From Branchiostoma floridae (taxonomy: Eukaryota; Chordata; Leptocardii; Amphioxiformes; Branchiostomatidae): 64,000 bases of DNA. The DNA lies in contig NC_049981.1 of NCBI RefSeq assembly GCF_000003815.2, forward strand, positions 17,713,235 through 17,777,234. The letters are read 5' to 3'. Under the pieces are notes generated by a model. The model saw only the letters and a list, made by a program, of their open reading frames with translations, was not told the origin of the DNA and did not search any database. This document shows positions 43,501 through 52,375 of the stretch, piece by piece (position 1 is the stretch's first letter; each line of letters opens with the position of its first letter). The position numbers were made by a program, and so were the translations under genes.

Positions 43501-46500
43501 AGGTTATACATCAGGGCAGATGGCATGTGGATTTTCCAGGTGTAATCCTTCGGGCCGGCTTCCAGTAACAAAACAGTGTTGTCAGAGTTTTCAGACAGAC
43601 GGTTTGTCAACACACATCCGGCTGAACCAGCGCCAATAATCACGTAGCTATACTCCGGTACCCCTGCCTTCATTCCTGAGGTTGTTGTCGAGTACTGACG
43701 CTGCCCAATTTTCTGGGGACCCCCTGTACCATTGGAGCCACCCCCAGGAGGGGACTTCCCATTGACTGCTATTGTTAGGATGTTTTCTACACTGTCTAAC
43801 AGGTAATCAGCTTCATGCAGGTCCTTATGGCTGCCAACACCACTCAACACACCTGAGGAAATAAGACAATTCATCAGGATTAGACAAGCCCATTGTCTTC
43901 ATTGCCATGAACAAGTGAAGTGCAATTCAGGCAAGTGCACATCCTTCCATACATGCTCGATCAAGTTTGATTTTCCCATGAGTGCATGTAGTGCTGTGGT
44001 CACCAGTAGATTTTTTAGGGCAAGTGAATTTTGTAAAACTCATCAAACCCTGGCAGCTACACAGCCGGTACAATACCCACCAATGGCAGTGCCCAGCTTT
44101 GCGTTCTTGGCGAGGCCAGTATCGGCAGAGGTGTCCCCCACCATAATGGCACGTTCCGGAGACACGTTCAGCTCCTCGCAGATCCGCAGGGCGTTGTGAG
44201 GGTTGGGTTTGGGTTGGCTACCATGGTCGTCACTGCACATAATCTGGGACACAACATCTCTTAAGTAGGTCAGACTATTGTCTGTTACATGCATGTAACA
44301 ACTCCCCACATTATGTGGCCCAATCTGATATATTGTGAATAGGCCTGTTTGAGATGTAGATTTTTTTTTTTACTCCGGCTAATTCATCTGATCTGGTTTT
44401 TCCACAGATTAGGGGTATCTTAGCATGGCAAAGCCACATGGGAAACAGCAGAGGCATGAGCATTGTAGATGTGGGGGTATCCTGCCTTGAAAATTTCTAG
44501 ATTTGTAACCCCCAGAAATACCATTACCTGCATTTGAGGACCAAATTTCATTACTAAATAAAGCCGGCATTTTTACTTTTGCTAAAAACAACAAAAGAAA
44601 AGCCCCTTACACTTGTTGAGACACAACGTAGGGGACCAAATAACAGCTTAGGGGATCCAAATCACAGCATAGAGGCCCGCTATGCTTAACTGTGTGGGCA
44701 AGAACCCCGGACACCATTAACATCGCTCAGACCAGAGGCAATTATCCTTCTGTGCCAAAAACACACATCCTATGATGTGTACGTACCTTGTCTACAAGTT
44801 TGTCCACTCCCAGTTTCTTGAGTGCGGGCAGCGTGCCTGCGCGGGTGTCTGCAGTGCAGATGGCAGTCTTGATACCCCAGTCCTTCAGGGTCTTGAACAG
44901 GTCAGGAAGATTTCCTAAGGACTTCAGGTTGGCTTCATTGGTGGCATCACAGTTCTGCCAACACCTATCCACTACCTGCAAACACACAGGGAAAGTTTAG
45001 TTGAAAGACCACTTTTGTTAAATACTGACATCTAAAGCAGTAAAAGACGAAACACAGTTCATGATAGGATATGGCTCATGTAAGCACCTATAAAGAACCA
45101 CATACATGTAGTCTAAAGAAGGCACCACGGCCTACCCAAATTTTTGCACATTCATGGATTAACAATGTACCTGTGACTAGAGATGTCCCTAAGATAGGAC
45201 ATTACATGAACATGGAGGAGATGTTTGAGGTGATCCACACCTCGAAAATCTTTAAGATCTCACCACACTCATTGAAAAGAGTTAAGGGTCCCTCCAGATA
45301 AATCTGTCTAGATATGCAGCTTGTACTACTCAGTACAACCCCGGTGTGTTAACACGTTTCGCGGTTTACCAGGTACGCAAAACAAACAAACAAGCAAAAA
45401 TGTTGACCTTGACAGCTTCTTCTGACTCTAGTCCTTCTTGCATGAGCAGCTCTACCATCCGTTCTTTGATGATGAACATTGTTGCTTCAGCCAGTAGTCC
45501 TGGTCCAAATCGCTGTGTTTGTGTGTCGAACCCCAGTAGACGGTACACTTTGTCCCCTAATGACATCTGTGTGTCAGCCTCCAATCTGTACACAAGGATA
45601 GCTATAATTATCAGCCTGTATCTGTATAGCTGGTATAATTACCACAATTTTTTCATAACGCACCAGCCTCACAGGCACGTGGCGCTGGAACAGCTGCTTA
45701 TACTATTATAATAGTACTATACTGTATGGCCTGTCACACGTAACCTTTGCACATCTAGCTGCAACAAGTGTTCTTTAAAACTAGCAAAGATACCCCTTTT
45801 GTGCTTGGTGATAACAAATTCCAGTCTTTGATAGTTCTGGGAAAATATGAATTTTTGAACACATAATTTCATAAACTTGGTAACTCTGTACTTGAAGGCA
45901 TGACTATTTCTTGTTCTTGCTGGTATTAGATACTTATTAGCCGGTACTTCCACCAGTTAATTAGTAATTTTCTAAACAAATAAATATAACACCTTACAAA
46001 GTCTGGACATATTTCTTCTGTCAGTTAAACAATCTAATTTCTAACAAATAGACTTTGCCAGTTACCTTTCTACAAACTGGTGTATCCATGGAGCCCACAT
46101 GGAATGGAAACATATCAAAGTACCATCCTTGTCAAAAATGACAAGGGATGAATTTCTCAGGCGAGGCAGCAGCTCATCGATGGACGTTGTTGTAAACCTG
46201 GGCGGCACGTCTGAGGAACTGCCCTGCGCTGCTGCCGAGGAAGAGGAGCGAAAGATACCTGTGTGGGAAGAAAAACTTATAGTTTATGTTTGCTAAAATG
46301 CTAATGTTTATCACATTACATGGAGATTCTAAAAATAATAGGGATAGAAGTCATTAGCTCCATAAAAAATTGAGGTATTGTTTTGTGTGTGTGTGTGTGT
46401 GTGTGTATGTGTGTGTGTGTGTATGTGTACATGTGTTTGTAGATAAGTCACAGAGTGAGATATTGTTTGGGTAGAAAATAATGACAGATGCTCAAGGGTT

Positions 46501-47392
46501 GCCGTGGCTAAGATCTTTATTCTGCACTGTCACACTCCCCATCACATCCTCTCTTCTCTATCTGTTATCTCAGCTGATCTGCTAACCTCTGGTGTGCCGT
46601 CATTCCTAGCTGACAATTTGTAACAGACAAAAAAATCTTGGCTGAATTCTACAAAATATGCACCTCAAAATGCAGGAAATAGCATTTTAGAGGGTTACGA
46701 TTTCAAAATTTTCCGGGGGGCTGGATACCGGAAACAATGCTCGCAAAGCATTCCTATAACTTTGGACTCCCTAAAATTAATTCCTAGCTGGCTGACATGA
46801 TCAGAACAGCTTCTAACCATATGTGCTTCATAGGTTATAAATTAACTGATCTTCCCTAGTTTCTTCCTTATCTCTTTCATCAGGTTATTCGGTCAGCCAA
46901 ACACAAGATGTTTATCAGACTTCCTAGAAACCAAGCAAAGTTTCGCTTGTGGTCAATATGCACTTTTTCCTTTTCCCTTATTGTCACCAGGGTTAATGAT
47001 GTGGGCACATGTTGGAAGCATAAAGGTCATAAAAAGTATGAATTAATATGCAAAATGAGAAGGCTATATGATAATGAGAGGGTTATTTGTCTTACACTCA
47101 TTTACATATCAATTCATTTTAGTTGTCTTCCAAATCCTGCTACTGTTAGACTACAGATCTTTCTTTCACTGACAAAGATAGTAGATAATACCCAAATCTT
47201 TTTTAAATCTACCTAGATACTTGAGTAACTGTTCCATATGTTAATTATTTCCTGGATGTCTAAACTTCATAGACGTACACTGGACCATTCTGTTGTTTTA
47301 CCTTGTTTTAGTTGGTTGATCCTGTGAGCCCTGTTTGCTGCAGCAAAATTGGAGAGTCGCAGCAGGCCTGCGATGGTTCGTCGCACCAACAT
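40553..47392 (-). CDS. CHDH: HAD phosphatase-choline dehydrogenase fusion, mitochondrial
   Basis: Exons in gene order: 47392-47302, 46258-46066, 45585-45408, 44975-44787, 44243-44081, 43852-42939, 42626-42500, 41818-41541, 41353-41152 and 40872-40553. All phases match, giving 884 uninterrupted codons. Residues 1-30 ([16 protein letters not shown]...) are basic and amphipathic, a likely mitochondrial presequence. Residues ~65-300 form a HAD phosphatase with all four motifs: DKDGT (Asp73/Asp75), ICTADT (Thr195), KPNP (Lys229) and GDTSAD (Asp254/Asp258). After a Gly/Pro/Ser linker (~303-335), residues ~339-884 are a GMC flavoprotein with FAD motif [34 protein letters not shown] and the catalytic His801 (YHPSC)/Asn847 (SGNLNAP). 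Known CHDH oxidises choline to betaine aldehyde and is about 594 residues without a HAD domain. The HAD C-terminus and GMC N-terminus share one exon (43852-42939), so the join does not depend on a predicted splice. The phosphatase substrate is unknown; phosphocholine is only a guess. Confidence 0.92.
41849..42115 (-). repeat. Tandem copies of fusion-gene exon 8 5' end
   Basis: Four ~82-base units in intron 7 (units begin near 41849, 41932, 42015 and 42097 on the plus strand), each resembling the acceptor and first ~50 bases of exon 8 (GTGTTGGACAGAAC...TGTACAGCAG in gene sense). The nearest copy keeps an intact CAG acceptor (exon start at 41893), 75 bases before the real one and open in the correct frame, so its use would insert 25 residues. 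The next copy has lost the AG and is out of frame. Confidence 0.8.
42356..42489 (-). pseudogene. Decayed duplicate of fusion-gene exon 7 3' half
   Basis: In gene sense, sequence from GACCTACAAAACTGGGCATT through CATCTACCAG/gttagg repeats the end of exon 7 and its donor 118 bases downstream. It lacks two or more short stretches, which breaks the frame. Together with the exon 8 copies it shows repeated local tandem duplication in this intron. Confidence 0.7.
43908..44050. repeat. CAGGCAAGTGCA-type dispersed repeat
   Basis: Contains CAGGCAAGTGCACATCC, a TCGATCAAGT-like turn, then AGATTTTTTAGGGCAAGTGA and AAAACTCATCAAACCCTGG. The same ordered motifs occur at 48895-49215. It lies in intron 5 of the fusion gene, immediately beside the splice donor. 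Confidence 0.5.
45717..45953 (-). mobile_element. Degraded CR1/L2-like LINE 3' relic
   Basis: Minus-strand open frame contains [15 protein letters not shown] followed by [10 protein letters not shown], resembling the extreme C-terminal region of CR1/L2-type reverse transcriptases. A related stretch lies at 58380-58620. It sits in intron 2 of the fusion gene. Assignment is by eye. Confidence 0.45.
46384..46440. repeat. (GT)n microsatellite
   Basis: About 55 bases of GT repeats with TATGT interruptions in intron 1 of the fusion gene. Confidence 0.9.
46640..46765. repeat. Solitary copy of the ~170-base satellite unit
   Basis: Contains AAAATGCAGGAAATAGCATT, TTAGAGGGTTACGATTTCAA and TTTTCCGGGGGGCT in the same order as the tandem units at 51000-51800. 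It is a single unit in intron 1 of the fusion gene, so the unit is dispersed as well as tandem. Confidence 0.7.
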
Positions 47393-47650
47393 CCTGGCGG
47401 CACACTGTCAGAAAAATGCATTGTTAATAGCTAAAGAGAAATGACAAAATCAAGCAGGATGGAACATAACCAAGCAAAAGATAAAGTAGATATATAGAAT
47501 TTAATTGTGACTTAGAAATGCTGCCATTATCACACTATCTGCTGATCCCCCAAAGAGACTACTTAGACTTAGATTCAGATTATAACTTGCCATCTGAGAC
47601 AAGTTACCACTGGCTGCTCAGAGTGACATGTACAGGTTGACCATGACTGA

Positions 47651-48643
47651 TAATCTCCAAGCAGAGGAGTTATTGGCCACAGCGAAGATCTGCTGCAGAA
47701 CGCACCGGTCAAAGGCAGCGGGAGGAGCGATCTTTTCAGAAACGTGTTTCTGCTCCTCCTAGTATCCACTTACCTCCAACGTGCAAATTGGCTAAATTTG
47801 GCCAGGATTATCGTTTTACAACCCTTCCGAGCCAGTATCTGGGACAAACGCGGCGAGCCGCGCCAGTTCACAGCGGGGGCTTCCCCCCGAAACCACTGGA
47901 GCAGACTGCATCACAGCGCACCAAGACAACGTATCGACATATGAAATTATCAGTTGTACACAAATAACAAGTTATTATCTAGTTGTTACTTGTATATATT
48001 TTGCAATAAAAGCTGCGCTAAACACTTCCTGTATCATTTTTTCATGTCTGCAACTTCAAATCTTTACCGATCATATACGCTTGGATTCGGTTCAAAGACC
48101 CACGCTCGTCACATTTGACGGACAGACATCGGCGTGTAAAAACGTAGACAGAACTTGAAATTTTGGAAAGGTATCCACATAATCAGCACGTGCATTTTCA
48201 GCAAAGCCGATTTGAATTATTTCTAACGGCGTCCGGTGCATTCTCAGGCAAACAAACGGGCGCTGTGGCTTCATGAAACGTTGGGGGAAATCGACGTCAG
48301 CGCCCCCCTCCCCATTGTACTTGCGTCCTGTCGCATCGTGCTGACACGTTTTGCTGTTGTTTTCCTCCAGTACGTAGTAAGTTATTGACGCGTTATTGAC
48401 ACCAAAGAAGCAAAGAAATCCCCAGATGTCACAGAAAACACAATGAACTCTTACAGCCGACCCGTGACGGGATCCCTGGCCCCGCACGCCCGGGGCAATT
48501 CGCACCTTCCTCCTAACGCAGTTTAATTGCCTGATAATTGCCTTTGACCGGTGCGTTCTGCAGCAGATCTTCGCTGTGGCCAATAACTCCTCTGCCGGCT
48601 AAACTCCTTCCCATTTGCCACAGCAAGATCTGCTTGGAGATTA
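47651..48643. mobile_element. Mutator-like element, 9-base target duplication
   Basis: The 993-base element is flanked by identical CATGACTGA at 47642-47650 and 48644-48652. Its ends begin TAATCTCCAAGCAGA (47651-47665; reverse complement at 48629-48643). A perfect 57-base inverted repeat follows (47661-47717 with 48539-48595; core TTATTGGCCACAGCGAAGAT); the right end carries an extra ~40-base segment. Long TIRs and a 9-base duplication are typical of Mutator-like elements. A 163-codon minus frame inside (48092-48583) has no recognised transposase features. A lone end-like CTCCAAGCAGAGG is at 50515-50527. Confidence 0.8.
47718..48538. other. Interior of Mutator-like element, no gene recognised
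   Basis: Non-repetitive interior between the TIRs. Just inside the left TIR there is a small hairpin (GGAGGAGC...AGAAACGTGTTTCT...GCTCCTCC, about 47720-47759). No domain was recognised in any frame. Confidence 0.5.
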
Positions 48644-48894
48644 CATGACTGAGTGATTTCAGAGAGACAACATGTTTAAATTTCAGAGTCAAAATCTATA
48701 TTCTATAGATCTGAAAACTTTCTGTTCTGTTTTATGATCAATGTAATTTTTCAGGCTTAGTGTCAATTTCTCCGAAATTACAAGGGGGGTTTGCCCAGGG
48801 CAACTGAAGTAAAAGTGTCAATTATCAGGCATACTCATGGTTGAAAGATCTCATACCTCTGTGAAAGTAGGTATACTTCCAGGTTGCAATAGAT

Positions 48895-49215
48895 CAGTAG
48901 ATGTATTGTCCCGAGCAAGTGAAAATGCCAATCAGGCAAGTGCATGTCCTACCTCACTTGCCCGATCAGGCAAGTTAGATTTTTTCCATCGAGTGAGATT
49001 TTGATATACTTGCTACTTTTCACAGTCATGGCATCAAGCATTGGTGAACAAAGAAAATACAGTCAACAACAAGAATTCCATTGATGGCCTTCAAAATATG
49101 TAGAAAATGACTTTTAAATTTCAGGCAAGTGAAAAGTAGCTTCAGGCAAGTAAATTTTTTATGTACTTGCCCGATAGGACAAGTCAATTTTAGAAAACTT
49201 GTCAAACTCTGACTT
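48895..49215. repeat. Palindromic CAGGCAAGT repeat block
   Basis: Repeated CAGGCAAGTG and CTTGCCCGAT motifs, including a near-perfect palindrome ACTTGCCCGATCAGGCAAGT at 48956-48975 and a second set at 49120-49195. Shares ordered motifs with 43908-44050. Confidence 0.6.
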
Positions 49216-49435
49216 CGTTTTAATTACTTATGAAAAAAATTATTCAATTTCGCAAGTACATAATTTCACAATTATACTAATATCACTATAGTATGATATT
49301 GATTTACAGTAGGGGAAGGGGAATGGTATTTCAAGTTGTTATTGAAATTATTCTGTAGTACAGTGGTCATAGTACATTGGAAATGATTAGATCATAACAT
49401 TAGTCATGGGTATGGCGTCAGGAATTTATGGAGGA

Positions 49436-49615
49436 GAGGACACCAGGAAAACAAAACCACCGCAAAAATTTCCATAACAAGGATGGCACCCACGATTATA
49501 AAATGAAGAAATGTTCGCGGTGGTTTTATCTAAAATTTATGTTCACTGTTTTCGCAGTGGCCACTTCACCGCAAATTTAAGACCACTGCGAACATTCGTC
49601 CTTGGCAGTAAGAGA
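49436..49615. mobile_element. MITE-like CGCAAA/TTCGCGGTGG block
   Basis: Contains CACCGCAAAAATTTCC, GTTCGCGGTGGTTTTATC, TTTTCGCAGTGGCCACTTCACCGC and AAATTTAAGACCACTGCGAA, an internally palindromic structure similar to the PCNA-intron element at 17548-17800 and the block at 50420-50509. Its right side abuts a LINE 3' end. Confidence 0.5.
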
Positions 49616-49727
49616 CTACAATTTTTTCCCACGCACAATTCCCGAGTGGAATGCCCTGCCTGGTACGGTTGTAAGCGCTCCCAACGTTGAGCACTTCCGT
49701 GCCAGGCAGACGGCCTGCCCGCCCTAA
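49599..49727 (+). mobile_element. LINE reverse-transcriptase C-terminus, plus strand
   Basis: Plus-strand frame reads FFPRTIPEWNALPGTVV...RARQTACPP and ends at TAA 49725-49727, the typical C-terminal FPRTxxxWNxLP signature of CR1/L2-like retrotransposons. Only the last ~40 codons remain. It faces a second LINE end on the other strand. Confidence 0.75.
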
Positions 49728-49744
49728 CAAGGGAGCCTCAGTTC

Positions 49745-49745
<1 letters not shown>

Positions 49746-49775
<30 letters not shown>

Positions 49776-49806
49776 ACTTTCGCCCCTTCTTCTTCTTCTT
49801 CTTCTT
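49746..49806. repeat. Poly(C)-(CA)n-(TTC)n simple repeats
   Basis: About 19 C, then CA repeats, then after CGCCCC a TTCTTC run. The TTC run reads (GAA)n as the 3' tail of the minus-strand LINE. Confidence 0.85.
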
Positions 49807-50375
49807 TCGGTTAGGCTGCCAACCTCATCTTTTTGAGGATTCTGCAGCCGTGGCAACATGGAGAGGTTCACTGCGCAGACTGAGGGGGGATTATATTTTG
49901 GATTTAAACATAGACAAGGATGGCGATAGCGCCACCTCCGCTGGGAGGCCGTTCCAGTCTCTAATTGTACGTGGGAAGAAGGCATTTTGCCTATATTGGG
50001 TTCTACTAGTCGGTACCTTGTATGCTGCGGGATGGGTCGATCTCGAACTTCTAGCTTGTGGAGCGGGACTCGTTTTGCAGTTAATAGCCAGATCCCCTGA
50101 GTGGTATTTATAAAAAGTGACCAATCTGGCCCTCCGTCGTCTCTCCTGTAGTGTTGGCCACTCAAGGTCATGAAGCATTTCGCTGACACTGGAGGACCGT
50201 CGATACCTGTTTGACACCCACCGGGCAGCCCTACGCTGGACCGCTTCGAGCTTCGCTATATCCTTTGCTGTATAGGGGTCCCAAACGGGACTAGCAAATT
50301 CTAGTAATGGTCGGACTAATGTAACATAAGCAAGGTTTTTTATCTTTTTGGATCCTACCTTTATGTTTCTTCTCT
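49787..50375 (-). mobile_element. 5'-truncated CR1/L2-like LINE 3' end
   Basis: In minus sense the frame runs from about 50366 through LAYVTLVRPLLEFASPVWDP, KLEAVQRRAARWVSNRYRR and FFPRTIRDWNGLPAEV to FKSKI and TAA at 49891. That is the thumb/C-terminal part of a non-LTR reverse transcriptase with intact coding. About 85 bases of 3' UTR and a (GAA)n tail follow. The 5' truncation point is near 50375. Confidence 0.85.
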
Positions 50376-50419
50376 TGCAGGGTCATTTGGGGGTATCATA
50401 TGCAGATGCAGACAATGCA

Positions 50420-50509
50420 AGGTGCTACCGCAAACTTGACACCACCACAAACAGTCCTTTTTCCCACTACTACGAACTTAAACTCCCGCAAACTTAAATG
50501 CATTTACAG
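50420..50509. mobile_element. MITE fragment ending TGCATTTACAG
   Basis: CCGCAAACTTGACACCACCA, CTACGAACTTAAACTCCCGC and terminal AAATGCATTTACAG. The terminal 11-mer is the exact reverse complement of that at 17550-17560. Confidence 0.5.
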
Positions 50510-50762
50510 AATTCTCCAAGCAGAGGTAAGTCTTAGGCTCTGACTGAATTTGATCTCTTTTTACATGCGTTTTTATCAGTCTATTTCATGATCGGGTATC
50601 CTTTTTGTCTGCCAGTCGGTTTGGAAAAACAGAAAGCCTGATAAAATCGCCCCAGAAGACGCCAAAAACCAGCCAGGACCTATAAGGATAATCTGACTGC
50701 TTGGGAGTTGGAGAGTAACGATACCAAGCTACAGTACGTAGGTTCCAGCAAGGACGTTATAT

Positions 50763-51957
50763 GAGGGTCTGCATGCTCTTTTTCGTAAGGCGTAGGCAGG
50801 CCTTTTTAATTCCCGTAATTCGTAGGGTAAGCTATTTTATTTCACGTAATTCGTAGTGAGGATGGAAAATTTACCGTAAAGCGTAGCCAGTGTATTTCAC
50901 GTAAGGCGTAATCTAGCCTAAAAATTTCACGTAAAGCGTAATTAAGCCTAAAAATTACCCGTAAATCGTAGCCTGGCCTCCGCAATTTCGTAAGTCGAAA
51001 AGTAGTCTACCAGTAAATTTAGTCCTTCAAAACACAGGAAATTGCGTTTCAGAGGATCAAGATTTCAAAATTTCGCCGGACCTCACTTGCGACTCCTTTC
51101 ACCTTCGGTCATCGACATGGTAAAAATATGGTGTATTCCCTCAAAAACCTTTTTTTTTTTGCAAATAGAAATGTCATTGAAGTTAGCTTAGTCTGCCAGC
51201 AAAATTTGCCCCTCAGAATGCAGGAAATATCATTTTAGAGGGTCAACATTTCAAAATTTCCATGGTCCTCCTTGTGCCGCCTCGCGCCTTTGGCACTCGA
51301 AATTCTGAAAATATGTCGGGGATGTGTCAACCTCAAAGATCTGTTTTGCTAATAGAAATTTGCCCATCAAAATGCACGAAATATCGTTTTATAGAGGGTC
51401 AAGATTTCAAAATTTCGTCGGATCTCCTTTGCCACTCTATTCACCTTCTGTCATCGACTTCGTAAAAATATGTATCATGGCTGGGGGATGTGATTTTTTA
51501 CTGATAGAAATGTAATTTCACTTAGTTTTCTATAATAGCCAAAAAAACTCAGAAAATGGCGTTTCAGGGGGGCAGGGTTCAAAATTTTCCCGGACTTTCC
51601 TTCGGCGCTCGACATGGCAAAATAAGTTGGCTGGCGTCACCCTCAAAAGCTTACGCTGAACCCCTAGGAATCTTTAATTAGATATGCCATTTAACTTAGC
51701 CAGCAGTCTGCCAGTGAAAATTTCCCTTCAAAATGCAGGGAATAGTGTTTCAGAGACTCAAAATTTCAATCTTTCTTGCGGAGCACGCCCCCGCCTCTGT
51801 CGAGTGTTGCCAGCCTTCCAGAATTTAGCGTAAACCGTTGTCAGCCTTTCTGAATTTAGCGTAAAACGTTGCCGGCCTTCGTGAATTTAACGTAAAGCGT
51901 TGTCGACCGTCCCGAATTTAGCGTAAAGCGTTGTCAGGACCCCCCATGCAGACCCTC
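50763..51957. mobile_element. Composite non-autonomous transposon with three tandem arrays
   Basis: Flanked by TTATAT at both ends (50757-50762 and 51958-51963) and bounded by 13-base inverted termini GAGGGTCTGCATG / CATGCAGACCCTC. Inside, left to right, are about seven ~30-base units each containing CGTAAxxCGTAG/A (50785-50975), about five ~165-185-base units with AATGCAGGAAAT...AGGGTCAA.ATTTCAAAATTT (51000-51800), and four ~28-base units with GAATTTAGCGTAAA.CGTTGTC (51817-51940). No coding sequence was recognised. The 6-base target duplication is unusual; superfamily not assigned. Confidence 0.8.
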
Positions 51958-52109
51958 TTATATCAGACTACTAGTACTAGTAGTACATACTCCCTCCCCT
52001 ACCGAACCTATTACAATACTTTCACTTTAGCACTACTGTACCCCCTACCAAAGCCCTTCAGAAAATGAACAGCTACAAGCTTCAGGAGGAGAGAACCGAT
52101 CTCACTTAC

Positions 52110-52366
52110 CGTCTGTCCTCAAATGCCACTGCGGAGAATCTAAGGAGGTGAACTTTCCCGCTCAAGAACACAGCGGACAAATGGCTGTGCCCTGTAGTCT
52201 ATGCTCCCGTCCTTCGATCTCTAAACTTCGTGCTCGTTTAACACACACGGACACATAAACTCCGATCCAAGAGATGCTAAACGTCCCCTTCAAAAATCTT
52301 TTTCGTTTTCCTGTAGATGAGTTCTTCACTAGCTAGAGTTTCTTCTGCCGCTGTGCCGCCATGGTG
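52110..52366 (-). other. Candidate 5' non-coding exon of the fusion gene
   Basis: A strong minus-strand donor (GACAGACG/gtaagt; GT at 52109-52108) ends a GC-richer stretch that begins just downstream of a CRE motif. The only ATG (GCACCATGGCGGC) opens an 8-codon frame that stops at once. The first coding exon of the HAD-GMC gene has an acceptor (tttctgacag) 12 bases before its ATG, with exon start 47404, so an upstream non-coding exon must exist. This is the best candidate I see, about 4.7 kb away. Linkage is inferred. Confidence 0.4.
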
Positions 52367-52367
52367 C

Positions 52368-52375
52368 TGACGTCA
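52368..52375. promoter_or_regulatory. Full palindromic CRE (TGACGTCA)
   Basis: Consensus CREB/ATF site next to GCCGCCATGG (YY1-like in the minus sense), immediately upstream of the candidate non-coding exon. Compatible with a TATA-less promoter directing minus-strand transcription. Confidence 0.45.

Noticed and set aside
44081-47392. HAD half as the orthologue of MDP1, the human neighbour of NEDD8
   Set aside because: Human MDP1 lies beside NEDD8 and is also a HAD protein, but its nucleophile motif and lack of a helical cap differ. This domain has DKDGT and a C1-type helical cap like phosphoglycolate phosphatases, so the neighbourhood similarity is probably chance.
48092-48583. 163-codon minus-strand open frame
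   Set aside because: Lies inside the Mutator-like element, has no recognisable domain and arginine/cysteine-rich low-consistency sequence; treated as chance.
49566-50189. 207-codon minus frame
   Set aside because: Shifted shadow of the LINE reverse-transcriptase frame running into simple repeats.
50785-51940. CRISPR-like direct repeats
   Set aside because: Units are imperfect tandem repeats without unique spacers, inside a transposon of an animal genome.
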